A DNA stretch of 64,000 bases, from contig NZ_JAMWEM010000012.1 of assembly GCF_024509525.1 (NCBI RefSeq), forward strand, positions 1 through 64,000. Reading direction: 5' to 3'. This DNA is from Streptococcus suis. Its GTDB lineage: Bacteria; Bacillota; Bacilli; Lactobacillales; Streptococcaceae. Of this stretch, positions 1 through 8,819 are shown in pieces. Within the stretch, counting starts at the first letter, position 1. The number at the start of each line of letters is the position of its first letter. The position numbers and the translations under genes are program-made. The notes beneath the pieces are model-generated. The model saw only the letters and a list, made by a program, of their open reading frames with translations. It did no database searches and was not told where the DNA came from.

Positions 1-39
1 GGTTAAGTGTTTGTTTTTCATTGTCAGTTACCAACTTGT

Positions 40-116
40 CCCATAGTAAGTTCTACCTTATTTCTTTGTCTCAGTCTAATTTCCAGTTTTTAAGACAGAC
101 TAGAACTTACTTTGGG
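40..116. repeat. Long inverted repeat, 16-bp arms
   Basis: Arms at 40-55 (CCCATAGTAAGTTCTA) and 101-116 (TAGAACTTACTTTGGG) are inverted copies with one mismatch, separated by 45 bp. It lies upstream of the tet(W) promoter with no gene in between. It could be a large hairpin or a remnant end of a mobile segment. No function can be assigned. Confidence 0.55.
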
Positions 117-160
117 AATTTAGCTTACATATAAGGGGAAGAAAAATTTCTTTTAGATAC

Positions 161-189
161 TTGTTTTCCTAAAACTGATGTGATATAAT
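161..189 (+). promoter_or_regulatory. Promoter of tet(W) leader transcript
   Basis: TTGTTT at 161-166 and a perfect TATAAT at 184-189 are 17 bp apart. The site is 30 bp upstream of the leader-peptide start. The arrangement is that of ribosomal-protection tetracycline resistance genes, where a constitutive promoter feeds an attenuated leader. Confidence 0.75.
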
Positions 190-218
190 AATTCAATTCC
201 AGAAAAGGAGTAAAAAAT

Positions 219-242
219 ATGCGGCAAGGTATTCTTAAATAA
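219..242 (+). CDS. tet(W) leader peptide (7 aa)
   Basis: ATG at 219 follows a Shine-Dalgarno sequence (AGAAAAGGAG, 201-210) and encodes MRQGILK before TAA at 240-242. Short leaders of this kind precede tet(W), tet(O) and tet(M). Ribosome stalling or slowing on them is thought to let transcription pass the terminator that follows. It is called from position and RBS. Confidence 0.65.
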   Translation: MRQGILK

Positions 243-410
243 AACTATAATCAAATAGTGGGAACAAAGGATTATGATAGTCCCTTTTGTAGGGGCTTAG
301 TTTTTTGTACCCAATTTAAGAATACTTTTGCCTTATCAATTTTGACATATCCCCAAAAACAGCACTCACAAACAGGTGTATGCTGTATATGTGTAGGTGC
401 GCAAATTATC

Positions 411-450
411 ATCCCCAGTGGTAAAAGTATTTTACTGCTGGGGATTTTTA
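411..450 (+). terminator. Attenuator terminator of tet(W)
   Basis: ATCCCCAG (411-418) pairs with CTGGGGAT (438-445). The stem is extended by GTAAAA/TTTTAC-type pairing and is followed by a T-rich stretch. The hairpin lies 34 bp before the tet(W) start, in the position of the leader attenuator, so it probably gives tetracycline-inducible read-through. Confidence 0.75.
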
Positions 451-483
451 TGCCCTTCGGGGCAGTAAAGGGAGGACAATCAC

Positions 484-2403
484 ATGAAAATAATCAATAT
501 TGGAATTCTTGCCCATGTAGACGCTGGAAAGACGACCTTGACGGAGAGCCTGCTATATGCCAGCGGAGCCATTTCAGAACCGGGGAGCGTCGAAAAAGGG
601 ACAACGAGGACGGACACCATGTTTTTGGAGCGGCAGCGTGGGATTACCATTCAAGCGGCAGTCACTTCCTTCCAGTGGCACAGATGTAAAGTCAACATTG
701 TGGATACGCCCGGCCACATGGATTTTTTGGCGGAGGTGTACCGCTCTTTGGCTGTTTTAGATGGGGCCATCTTGGTGATCTCCGCTAAAGATGGCGTGCA
801 GGCCCAGACCCGTATTCTGTTCCATGCCCTGCGGAAAATGAACATTCCCACCGTTATCTTTATCAACAAGATCGACCAGGCTGGCGTTGATTTGCAGAGC
901 GTGGTTCAGTCTGTTCGGGATAAGCTCTCCGCCGATATTATCATCAAGCAGACGGTGTCGCTGTCCCCGGAAATAGTCCTGGAGGAAAATACCGACATAG
1001 AAGCATGGGATGCGGTCATCGAAAATAACGATAAATTATTGGAAAAGTATATCGCAGGAGAACCAATCAGCCGGGAAAAACTTGTGCGGGAGGAACAGCG
1101 GCGGGTTCAAGACGCCTCCCTGTTCCCGGTCTATTATGGCAGCGCCAAAAAGGGCCTTGGCATTCAACCGTTGATGGATGCGGTGACAGGGCTGTTCCAA
1201 CCGATTGGGGAACAGGGGAGCGCCGCCCTATGCGGCAGCGTTTTCAAGGTGGAGTATACAGATTGCGGCCAGCGGCGTGTCTATCTACGGCTATACAGCG
1301 GAACGCTGCGCCTGCGGGATACGGTGGCCCTGGCCGGGAGAGAAAAGCTGAAAATCACAGAGATGCGTATTCCATCCAAAGGGGAAATTGTTCGGACAGA
1401 CACCGCTTATCCGGGTGAAATTGTTATCCTTCCCAGCGACAGCGTGAGGTTAAACGATGTATTAGGGGACCCAACCCGGCTCCCTCGTAAAAGGTGGCGT
1501 GAGGACCCCCTCCCCATGCTGCGGACGTCGATTGCGCCGAAAACGGCAGCGCAAAGAGAACGGCTGCTGGACGCTCTTACGCAACTTGCGGATACTGACC
1601 CGCTTTTGCGCTGCGAGGTGGATTCCATCACCCATGAGATCATTCTTTCTTTTTTGGGCCGGGTGCAGTTGGAGGTTGTTTCCGCTTTGCTGTCGGAAAA
1701 ATACAAGCTTGAAACAGTGGTAAAGGAACCCACCGTCATTTATATGGAGCGGCCGCTCAAAGCAGCCAGCCACACCATCCATATCGAGGTGCCACCCAAC
1801 CCGTTTTGGGCATCCATCGGACTGTCTGTTACACCACTCCCGCTTGGCTCCGGTGTACAATACGAGAGCCGGGTTTCGCTGGGATACTTGAACCAGAGTT
1901 TTCAAAACGCTGTCAGGGATGGTATCCGTTACGGGCTGGAGCAGGGCTTGTTCGGCTGGAACGTAACGGACTGTAAGATTTGCTTTGAATACGGGCTTTA
2001 TTACAGTCCGGTCAGCACGCCGGCGGACTTCCGCTCATTGGCCCCGATTGTATTGGAACAGGCATTGAAGGAATCAGGGACGCAACTGCTGGAACCTTAT
2101 CTCTCCTTCACCCTCTATGCGCCCCGGGAATATCTTTCCAGGGCTTATCATGATGCACCGAAATACTGTGCCACCATCGAAACGGTCCAGGTAAAAAAGG
2201 ATGAAGTTGTCTTTACTGGCGAGATTCCCGCCCGCTGTATACAGGCATACCGTACTGATCTGGCCTTTTACACCAACGGGCAGAGCGTATGCCTTACAGA
2301 ACTGAAAGGGTATCAGGCCGCTGTCGGCAAGCCAGTCATCCAGCCCCGCCGTCCAAACAGCCGCCTGGACAAGGTGCGCTATATGTTTCAGAAGATAATG
2401 TAA
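484..2403 (+). CDS. tet(W): Tetracycline resistance ribosomal protection protein Tet(W)
   Basis: This 639-aa EF-G-like GTPase removes tetracycline from the ribosomal A site. G1 is AHVDAGKTT (about residues 10-18), G3 is DTPGH and G4 is NKID. The C-terminal half carries the EF-G-like domains III-V typical of Tet(O/M/W). Compared from memory, segments such as [17 protein letters not shown] and [18 protein letters not shown] follow Tet(W) and not Tet(O). ATG 484 has GGAGG at 471-475. The gene is complete and visibly more GC-rich than the phage around it, so it was acquired from another host lineage. Expression is probably controlled by the upstream leader and attenuator. A mosaic allele cannot be excluded without alignment. 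Confidence 0.95.
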   Translation: MKIINIGILAHVDAGKTTLTESLLYASGAISEPGSVEKGTTRTDTMFLERQRGITIQAAVTSFQWHRCKVNIVDTPGHMDFLAEVYRSLAVLDGAILVISAKDGVQAQTRILFHALRKMNIPTVIFINKIDQAGVDLQSVVQSVRDKLSADIIIKQTVSLSPEIVLEENTDIEAWDAVIENNDKLLEKYIAGEPISREKLVREEQRRVQDASLFPVYYGSAKKGLGIQPLMDAVTGLFQPIGEQGSAALCGSVFKVEYTDCGQRRVYLRLYSGTLRLRDTVALAGREKLKITEMRIPSKGEIVRTDTAYPGEIVILPSDSVRLNDVLGDPTRLPRKRWREDPLPMLRTSIAPKTAAQRERLLDALTQLADTDPLLRCEVDSITHEIILSFLGRVQLEVVSALLSEKYKLETVVKEPTVIYMERPLKAASHTIHIEVPPNPFWASIGLSVTPLPLGSGVQYESRVSLGYLNQSFQNAVRDGIRYGLEQGLFGWNVTDCKICFEYGLYYSPVSTPADFRSLAPIVLEQALKESGTQLLEPYLSFTLYAPREYLSRAYHDAPKYCATIETVQVKKDEVVFTGEIPARCIQAYRTDLAFYTNGQSVCLTELKGYQAAVGKPVIQPRRPNSRLDKVRYMFQKIM

Positions 2404-2484
2404 CGTCTTGCGCAATGCAAGCGTTCATTGCTGGCTATTGCGAAATATCATTGATAAAATCAGTATCAGAGAGGAGAAACTATT

Positions 2485-2850
2485 TTGAACCAGGAACAGA
2501 CGAATATTACAACAGGAAAGCAAATACGTCATCTGCGAACACAATTGGGAATGACACAGGAAGAACTAGCCGGGGAATTGAATGTTACCCGGCAGGCACT
2601 ATCGAATTGGGAGAGAGATGTTAATGAACCCGATTTAAATATGTTGAAAAAAATTTGCTTTCTTTTTGGAGTCAACATGGACGATTTTGCGAAGGAGGTA
2701 ATAACAAAGATGGAAACATATGAAAAAAAGGAGAAACGACAATTTAATAAGTACGATATGCTTCATGCTATGAACATTTTGAAGCATTTTCAAAGGAAAA
2801 AGAAGATGGGAGGTAAGCTATGGGCTATGTACCAATTCCCAAAGATTTAA
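2485..2850 (+). pseudogene. XRE-family HTH regulator, probably 3'-truncated
   Basis: The ORF starts with TTG at 2485 behind GAGGAGA. Residues 9-65 form a clear XRE/Cro helix-turn-helix (IRHLRTQLGMTQEEL, NVTRQALSNWERD). Regulators of this type often sit directly after tet(W)-like genes and usually end with a short membrane segment. Here the sequence after KYDM (about 2760) changes to a basic non-membrane tail and the ORF runs 31 nt into the next gene. I infer that the original 3' end was lost at a recombination junction. DNA binding may survive, since the HTH is intact, but function is doubtful. Confidence 0.6.
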
Positions 2851-3182
2851 AAAAGGTAAAAACAAAGGTAGCTCCACCAGTGGCTGCTTTTCAAGTAGGC
2901 ACTGTAGAAAATCAGTTATTAGATAAAATTATTAATATAATTCAAGCTCATTCTAACTCTAATATTCAAGGGAAGCAACAGAAAAAAACAAAAACAGTTT
3001 CTGAGATAACAAATATCATCGAGAGTGATTCATCTAAGATAGTTCCAGCTGGTAGTTTGATAATACCAAGAAATCTTAGAAATCATTATTATGAAAAAGT
3101 TTGCCAGATTTTGAAGTATGCTACTTTTTCGGTAGGCTCTACAAAATGTGGTATAATTTTTTTAGAAGATAAGTGTAGATAA
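2820..3182 (+). CDS. Chimeric ORF: PrgI-like N-terminus joined to unknown sequence
   Basis: ATG 2820 follows GGGAGG. The first residues, MGYVPIPKDLKKVKTKV, match my recollection of the N-terminus of PrgI-family proteins, small membrane components of conjugative transfer systems in Gram-positive elements. A membrane segment (NLTKRQ-type) should follow. Instead residues 19-120 are a soluble sequence I do not recognise (QVGTVENQLLDKIINIIQ, then VPAGSLIIPRNLRNHYYEK). The join is near 2870. The ORF therefore looks like a fusion made when the tet(W) segment, with flanking conjugative-element DNA, recombined into the phage. The downstream part could be the remains of a phage gene linked to the following metalloprotease gene. 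Confidence 0.5.
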   Translation: MGYVPIPKDLKKVKTKVAPPVAAFQVGTVENQLLDKIINIIQAHSNSNIQGKQQKKTKTVSEITNIIESDSSKIVPAGSLIIPRNLRNHYYEKVCQILKYATFSVGSTKCGIIFLEDKCR

Positions 3183-3196
3183 TCTTGGAGATGTAG

Positions 3197-5065
3197 ATGT
3201 TCGATAAATATATTTTTGATACATACCATGAGAAAATTATCAAAACTGTTAAAGGTTTTGTATTTAATAATAAGGATAATACTGATTTATCTACTCACAT
3301 GGTTCCTGAGCCAAACGGTTTTATTGAGTTTGATGACTTTGACTTATATAAAGTAAACTATGAAATTCTTAATAATTATGAGTTAAAGATTGAAATTATT
3401 GTAATCGCAGAAGTAGTGGTTCGACAATATATCAAAGGTGAGATGGAGATTGATACAAAATCTAAGTATGTCTCTGTACAGGCAAAGATAGAGCTTGATG
3501 CAGGGATAAAAAACTTTCAAATTTACAATACAGAATTCAAAGAAGATCTGTATAATAAATCCAAAAACTTTATACTGAGTAACGACTGGGTTCCTTACAT
3601 AAGGAAAAAAGATTTTGATGATATTGCTGAAAACTTCTTAAGGAAGTACTATCCTCAAGCTATAACCCAACCTACCCCTATTCCAGTCGAGACGATTGTT
3701 TCTAGAATGGGTTTGACAATCTATCAAGAAAAGTTAACTATTGATGATTCAGTTTTCGGGAAGATGGTCTTTAAGGATACTGATGTTGAGGTTATTGAGG
3801 ATGGGGAACTAGTCTCTAAGCGTTTTAACAAAGGTAGTGTCCTTGTTGATAAAGATGTAGTCTTTAAACGGAACGTGGGTTCTTATAACAATACGGTTAT
3901 CCATGAATGTGTTCACTGGGAACTTCATAAGGTATTTCATGAAGTTAAGATGATTCTAGATAAGAGTCACTCAACTGTTAGTAGCTGGACAGAAGAAAAT
4001 TTAGCTGATTCAAGTATGTGGACTCCTCTTGACTGGATGGAGTGGCAAGCCAATGGGATTGCCCCTCGAATTCTTATGCCTAAGATCCAAACTAGAATAA
4101 AAATTAGGGAGCTATTTCAAACTTTGACATTAGTTAATCCTGATTTGAGTCGATCTGAATTAGTGCAAGAAGTAGTTGACAATTTAGCGGCTTTCTTCAA
4201 TGTTTCACGGCAAGCTGCTAAAATCAGGATGATTGATTTGGGATTTAAAGAAGCAACTGGTGTGTATAATTATCTAGATGATAGGTATATGCACAATTTC
4301 GCATTTGAGTTGGATGCCTTCGACAACGGCAATAGTTATACAATTACATCTAATGATTTATTTTTTGAATACTGTTTTAATGAGGAATTCAAGCGAATCA
4401 TTAATAGTAATAGGTTCTTATACATTGATAATCATCTTTGTTTAATAGATAAAAAGTATATTTCTTTTACAAAAGATGGACCAATAATGACAGACTACGC
4501 ATATGAGCATATGGATGAGTGTTGTTTGTTATTCAAAGTGAAATCAAAAAAATTGAGTTCAATTTCTGATGCGGATTACTATGATTATGTATTAAATAGA
4601 GGAGTCACAAAAGAAAGTGAAATAAAGGCTGATTTTGAAGAAATTATTCAGAATCCTAGCCTAATGTCTCAATTAGAACCGTCGGTATTGTTGGAACTTG
4701 GTAATAGAATCTCTGCCCTATTGAAAGAATTACCGTTAGAGTTTTCGGGAACACTGAAAAGTCATCGAAAGCGGAAAAAATGCTCACAACCATTATTGGC
4801 GAGAATTGTTGGCATCGATGAGCGAACACTTAGGAAATACGAGACTGAGGATGATTATTTACCAAAATTAGAATTAGCATTGTCATTTTGTTTTGCATTA
4901 AAATTGTTTCCACCAATAAGTGAGGATTTGCTAGAGAAAGCAGGTTACCGACTAACAAAAACCCCCAAGCACCAAGTCTATCAGTTGCTACTGTCAACAA
5001 ACTACTACAAGCCTATTGCTGAAATTAACTCAATGTTGCAAGCTGCAGATATGAAAACCTTATAA
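3197..5065 (+). CDS. ImmA/IrrE-type zinc metalloprotease with C-terminal HTH-like region
   Basis: This is a 622-aa protein. HECVH at residues 236-240 inside VIHECVHWELHK is a zinc-protease HExxH motif. The preceding block (NFLRKYYPQAITQPTPIPVETIVSRMGL is present in pieces around residues 150-178) and the following WMEWQANGIAPRILMP stretch are typical of ImmA/IrrE domains. The C-terminal 120 residues contain an HTH-like segment (LLARIVGIDERTLRKYE). ImmA proteins cleave phage or ICE repressors, and others activate stress genes. At 622 aa it is much longer than ordinary ImmA (about 130-200 aa), with an unrecognised N-terminal 140 aa. A role in induction control or in defence is inference. It ends at a strong terminator. 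Confidence 0.7.
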   Translation: MFDKYIFDTYHEKIIKTVKGFVFNNKDNTDLSTHMVPEPNGFIEFDDFDLYKVNYEILNNYELKIEIIVIAEVVVRQYIKGEMEIDTKSKYVSVQAKIELDAGIKNFQIYNTEFKEDLYNKSKNFILSNDWVPYIRKKDFDDIAENFLRKYYPQAITQPTPIPVETIVSRMGLTIYQEKLTIDDSVFGKMVFKDTDVEVIEDGELVSKRFNKGSVLVDKDVVFKRNVGSYNNTVIHECVHWELHKVFHEVKMILDKSHSTVSSWTEENLADSSMWTPLDWMEWQANGIAPRILMPKIQTRIKIRELFQTLTLVNPDLSRSELVQEVVDNLAAFFNVSRQAAKIRMIDLGFKEATGVYNYLDDRYMHNFAFELDAFDNGNSYTITSNDLFFEYCFNEEFKRIINSNRFLYIDNHLCLIDKKYISFTKDGPIMTDYAYEHMDECCLLFKVKSKKLSSISDADYYDYVLNRGVTKESEIKADFEEIIQNPSLMSQLEPSVLLELGNRISALLKELPLEFSGTLKSHRKRKKCSQPLLARIVGIDERTLRKYETEDDYLPKLELALSFCFALKLFPPISEDLLEKAGYRLTKTPKHQVYQLLLSTNYYKPIAEINSMLQAADMKTL

Positions 5066-5100
5066 ACTATCACAAAATTTGTGGTAGTTTATTTTTTTTT
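5064..5100 (+). terminator. Terminator after metalloprotease gene
   Basis: AAACTATCACAAA (5064-5076) pairs with TTTGTGGTAGTTT (5078-5090) and is followed by a run of T (5092-5100). The hairpin overlaps the stop codon of the gene. Confidence 0.8.
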
Positions 5101-5471
5101 ATCAAAAACCAGAAATTCATATTCCGGTTTTTGGCTCAAATTTGCATAATTCAATAAAGGAAATAATCAGGAAACCCGTTAGAATAGGTTTTTAAGGCGG
5201 AAGTATGGACTACCTGTTTTTAGTAGAGTCAAAACTATATACTAAGAGTGTAAAGATTAATCCTACAATAAGTCGTCTCCTTAAAAATACTTTGTAATGA
5301 GGAATGTTCCTACATTATTGGCTTTAACTGTGTTTTTAAGGAAAGCAGATCAACTAATAAAGCCAGTTGACCATGATTAAGCAGAGGAAATGCTGATATG
5401 GTCAAATACAAAATTGAATATTGGTTTGTCATTCTCTTTTTCTTTGCTTGCCAAAGAAATGGAGTCAAAAC
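5101..5471. other. Non-coding gap with second hairpin and a dyad
   Basis: No supported ORF lies in this 370-bp stretch. A second hairpin (AAAAACCAGAA with TTCCGGTTTTT, about 5105-5133) directly follows the first terminator. A dyad AGGAATGTTCCT at 5300-5311 lies 160 bp upstream of the next gene and could be an operator. No clear sigma-A promoter was found. Confidence 0.45.
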
Positions 5472-6041
5472 ATGGCAATCAATGTCAACTTTTTCAACTA
5501 CTGTCAATCGCAAACTTCTTCAACTGGTGTAGAACCAACAGAAGGTGAAGTACTAGCTCCTATGTTTGTTCAAGCTTACTATATGTCTTCAAGCCAGTCG
5601 GGGCTAATTCGAGGTACATTACGTCAATGCCGTATCATGGGCATTCCAATTTTAACTGCATTTGTGCCTGTTTCAGAAGATGAGTATGAACAAACGGTCT
5701 GGTGGTATAATAACTCGGTTAATGATTATCTCAAGCAATTTCGCAAACCGAGTAAGTATGCATTAGAGATTTCATCTTGGGAAGCTTTTACCGAAAAGCA
5801 AGATTTAGCAATTGCTGATGAAGGTATCGAACTTTACTTAGCAATGGAGCAGTTCGATTATTTGAAAACAATACTTGCTGAATCCAATTATCAAGCGCCA
5901 GAAATTTTGGAAATGCTACTGGAAGGTTATGAGTATAAAGAAATCTTTGAGAAGTTAGGTGTCAAAAAATCAGCTGGATATAAAAAGGTCAATAAAGTTC
6001 AGAAAGATGGATTGGAGCTTTACAAAGTGTTAAACAAATAA
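5472..6041 (+). CDS. Phage protein with C-terminal HTH (sigma/ArpU-like), unknown role
   Basis: I place the start at ATG 5472 (MAINVNFFNY) because GGAG lies 8 nt upstream. An in-frame upstream extension to 5421 is a run of unlikely residues. The product is 189 aa. The first 110 residues are unrecognised (GEVLAPMFVQAYYMSSSQSG). The end, GYEYKEIFEKLGVKKSAGYK, resembles the HTH of ArpU-like or sigma-region-4-like phage regulators. The gene is transcribed toward the leftward replication operon and ends at a shared terminator. It could be a transcription activator; this is inference. Confidence 0.55.
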   Translation: MAINVNFFNYCQSQTSSTGVEPTEGEVLAPMFVQAYYMSSSQSGLIRGTLRQCRIMGIPILTAFVPVSEDEYEQTVWWYNNSVNDYLKQFRKPSKYALEISSWEAFTEKQDLAIADEGIELYLAMEQFDYLKTILAESNYQAPEILEMLLEGYEYKEIFEKLGVKKSAGYKKVNKVQKDGLELYKVLNK

Positions 6042-6043
6042 TT

Positions 6044-6077
6044 AAATCGCCATCTCGATTGTGAGGTGGCGATTTTT
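6044..6077. terminator. Bidirectional terminator between converging genes
   Basis: AAATCGCCATCTC pairs with GAGGTGGCGATTT around the loop GATTGT, with T-runs on the + side and a shorter A/T tract on the - side. It separates the rightward 5472 gene from the leftward DNA polymerase, whose stop codon touches it. Confidence 0.75.
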
Positions 6078-8032
6078 TAGTCTTTTTGGTAAAAGGAACA
6101 TTCGTATCCATCTGCTCGAAGTTTGATATCAGTCATCCATTCTGGGGCAATTCCCATCAAGTAGGCAATCTCATCAAGGCTTTGATCTATGCCACATTCA
6201 ATAATCACTTCATCGTGAACATGACCTACAATATTGAATTCTTGTAATTGTTTCATAGCAAAAGCAAGTATATCACGGCTTATGGCTTGGACAATGTTTT
6301 CGACAAACTTTGGACCATAACTCTCAAGTCTTTCCCATCGTTTAGCAGTACCAGTTCCCTCATAAGTGATGGATTCTCCACCAAATTGGTTCTCACCAAT
6401 TTTAGGTTTGACATAGGCGAGTTTTCTTCCAGAAGGAAGGGTGATGGATAACATTCCCTTGTTGACTTCGAATTGAATACCATGTGTTTCGGTTTGTATA
6501 TGCTGTTTAATGGCAGTCTTCACAGCTCGATCCACATCCCACCAAAAGAGTACGATATTTGGGTTGGCTTGTCTCCAAGAATCGACGAGTGGTCGGAGTT
6601 CTTTATCTTTAAGTCCCATATCAAGTGCACCCATAGCTTTTAAAGCACCGACAGAACCACCATAGCCACAAGCCAGTTCAGCAATTTTCCCTTTTTGACG
6701 CAGTTCTGAATTTTGACCATATTTCTCAACTGGTACTCCAAACATCTGCGATGCTGATATACAGTAAATGTCTTTCCCTTGTTCAAATACCTTACTACGC
6801 CATCTCTCTCCAGCTAAGTGGGAGAGTACACGAGCTTCGATAGCTGAAAAGTCGCAAACAATGAATTTCTTTCCTTTACTAGGGACAAAGGATGTTCGGA
6901 TAAGTTGAGATAAGGTATCTTGTGTGTCGTAGATTAGCTCAGTAGCTTCTAAGTCACCTGTTCCGAAAAGTTCTCTAGCTTCCTCTAGGTCAGGAAGATG
7001 GTTCTGTGGTAAATTCTGAAGTTGTACCAAGCGACCAGCCCATCGACCTGTACGGTTAGCCCCGAAAAATTGAAACATTCCTCTTGCTCTACCATCCTCA
7101 CACACACAGTTCATCATAGCCTGGTACTTAGAGACACTTGATTTGGCAGCTTGCTGACGAAGTTTGAGAACTTGAGCAGTTGTTTCATCAACCGTTTTGA
7201 GGAGTTCTTTCACAGCTTTTTTATCTAGAGAATCAGTGGTTACTCCGTGCTCTCGTAACCAGCCAATCATCTGTAGAACAGAGTTAGGGTTTTCAAGTCC
7301 AGTTAACGATTTAAGTTCTTCTTGGATTTTGGCTTTGCTTTCTCCGTCTATTTTTATAGCAGCTTTTACAAAGTCAACATCTATGCCAATACCACGGTCA
7401 TTAATAATCTGATCCTGGTGGTACTCATCCCAAACAAAGTCAGGAACTGGGAAGTTTTTCAGCCGTTCTTTGATAGCCAATTCAACTTCGACATCTCGTA
7501 TGTTGTAATCGATAAATGTAGTCCACTTGTCAGGCGCGTGATGAGCGAGGTTACGTGTCCGTCCACCGTTAATTTTCGTCGGCTTACAAGGCACGCAGAA
7601 GTAGCGAATGAGGTCAGCCCCCTCTCTCATCTTTTTGTCTTTGAGTTTGAGAACTGTTCCAACCCCTTCTAAGGAAAGTGGGAGCCCTAAGTAGGCGGAC
7701 CAAATCATGCTACACCGCCATGAAACTGGGGAGAGAAATCCATCTGACAACAAATCAGGATGATGTTTTTTAAGCCAGTTGGATAGGCAAATTCGCTCAA
7801 ATGAAGCGTTGAAAGCCCATTTAATGACACTATCGTCTACCAAGGCCTCAAGGATGTCTTGTGGTAATTTCTCATTAGTTAAGTCGTTAATAGTTACTGG
7901 TCCATTATCGACAGATACTGCAAACAAAAGGAGTTCAAAACTGTCATCTTCCGCATAGCGATAGACACCAGATTTTCGTAGGTCAATTTCGCAATAGGTT
8001 TCAATGTCGATGCTGAGTTCTTTAATCGGCAT
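6077..8032 (-). CDS. Phage family A DNA polymerase
   Basis: This 651-aa protein has an N-terminal 3'-5' exonuclease (SIDIETYCEIDL, DIET at residues 9-12). Its polymerase domain carries motif A DFSAIEARVL (catalytic D394), motif B RQKGKIAELACGYGG and motif C HVHDEVIIE (D607). It replicates the phage genome together with the primase/helicase and SNF2 helicase encoded rightward. It is the last gene of the leftward operon that starts near 10,366. Its length and motifs are those of streptococcal phage DNA polymerases. It appears intact. Confidence 0.95.
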   Translation of the reverse strand: MPIKELSIDIETYCEIDLRKSGVYRYAEDDSFELLLFAVSVDNGPVTINDLTNEKLPQDILEALVDDSVIKWAFNASFERICLSNWLKKHHPDLLSDGFLSPVSWRCSMIWSAYLGLPLSLEGVGTVLKLKDKKMREGADLIRYFCVPCKPTKINGGRTRNLAHHAPDKWTTFIDYNIRDVEVELAIKERLKNFPVPDFVWDEYHQDQIINDRGIGIDVDFVKAAIKIDGESKAKIQEELKSLTGLENPNSVLQMIGWLREHGVTTDSLDKKAVKELLKTVDETTAQVLKLRQQAAKSSVSKYQAMMNCVCEDGRARGMFQFFGANRTGRWAGRLVQLQNLPQNHLPDLEEARELFGTGDLEATELIYDTQDTLSQLIRTSFVPSKGKKFIVCDFSAIEARVLSHLAGERWRSKVFEQGKDIYCISASQMFGVPVEKYGQNSELRQKGKIAELACGYGGSVGALKAMGALDMGLKDKELRPLVDSWRQANPNIVLFWWDVDRAVKTAIKQHIQTETHGIQFEVNKGMLSITLPSGRKLAYVKPKIGENQFGGESITYEGTGTAKRWERLESYGPKFVENIVQAISRDILAFAMKQLQEFNIVGHVHDEVIIECGIDQSLDEIAYLMGIAPEWMTDIKLRADGYECSFYQKD

Positions 8033-8080
8033 AGTTTGTCCTTTCTGAAAAAGGTGACAGAAGTACTGCCACCAAAAGTT

Positions 8081-8248
8081 CTATTTGTTTTTTCGACTGA
8101 GTGGTGTTTGGCTAAGTTTTTCTTTATTTTGCTTTGCCTTTCGTTCCAATTCATTTCGAATGTCATCTCTAATGGTCATATACCCGAAGTATAGTCCGAT
8201 AAGCACCCAGAGTCCCATAATAGTACAAGTTAAAATCGTATACATCAT
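8081..8248 (-). CDS. Small single-pass membrane protein (55 aa)
   Basis: The ORF between the DUF2815 gene and the polymerase starts MMYTILTCTIMGLWVLIGLY. This gives one hydrophobic helix at residues 4-23, followed by a charged, lysine-rich tail (RDDIRNELERKAKQNKEKL). It lies in the leftward operon, 18 bp after the upstream gene. Its RBS is weak (AAGAGAG on the minus strand). The helix-plus-charged-tail pattern is typical of real small phage membrane proteins. Function unknown. Confidence 0.55.
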   Translation of the reverse strand: MMYTILTCTIMGLWVLIGLYFGYMTIRDDIRNELERKAKQNKEKLSQTPLSRKNK

Positions 8249-8266
8249 CAATCTAATTCTCTCTTT

Positions 8267-8815
8267 CTAGTTCAAAAAGTCATCATCATCTTCAGTCGCA
8301 AAATCATCCTCAGCACGAGTGCGTCCTCCGAGGGGTTCACCATCACGCAATTTTTGCAAGTTATTCAAACCGCAAGCAATACCTTTGTTGCCATTGGAAT
8401 TAAAAGCATAGAAGGTAATAGAAGCACGACCATAGATACCTGAGTAGAGTTCAGACGTATCGATAATTTCTTGGCGGTTGCCATCAACGACTCCAGGTTT
8501 GTGTGGAGAGTTGGCATTTACGAAGTAAGCATTTTTGTAAGCTTCATCATCAGGGCGTTCAAGGTCACCATCACGAAGTGGAGTTTTCAGAGTAGATAAT
8601 GCAGGTACTGATTTGCCATTGCCTTTGAGTTTTGACTCACCTTCTTTATAGGCTTGCTCAATGGCTACCTTGATCTTGTTAATGGTGGCAGTATCCTCTT
8701 TTGGAATGATGAGTGAGGCACTGTACTTGGGAGTGCTACCATTTATAGATTTTGGCTCGTTGGCATTTAAGTAGCTGAAGCGAGTGTTTGGTCCTGTTAT
8801 TACTTTAGTTGTCAT
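8267..8815 (-). CDS. DUF2815 family phage protein
   Basis: Its 182 aa begin MTTKVITGPNTRFSYL. The start at 8815 is preferred because GAGGA lies just upstream, whereas an in-frame extension to 8839 overlaps the previous gene. The sequence (YSASLIIPKEDTATINKIK, ERPDDEAYKNAYFVNANS, acidic C-terminus DDDDFLN) matches DUF2815 as I know it. These proteins are single-strand-binding-like and sit next to DUF2800 and DNA polymerase A in many Firmicute phages. The acidic tail resembles that of SSB proteins. It probably coats DNA during replication or recombination. Confidence 0.85.
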   Translation of the reverse strand: MTTKVITGPNTRFSYLNANEPKSINGSTPKYSASLIIPKEDTATINKIKVAIEQAYKEGESKLKGNGKSVPALSTLKTPLRDGDLERPDDEAYKNAYFVNANSPHKPGVVDGNRQEIIDTSELYSGIYGRASITFYAFNSNGNKGIACGLNNLQKLRDGEPLGGRTRAEDDFATEDDDDFLN

Positions 8816-8819
8816 ATAG

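Noticed and set aside
258..689. ORF across the tet(W) leader and start
   Set aside because: It has no RBS, covers the attenuator and overlaps tet(W) in another frame. It is a shadow of the GC-rich gene.
5421..5471. N-terminal extension of the 5472 gene
   Set aside because: No RBS before 5421 and an unlikely residue run; GGAG before ATG 5472 decides the start.
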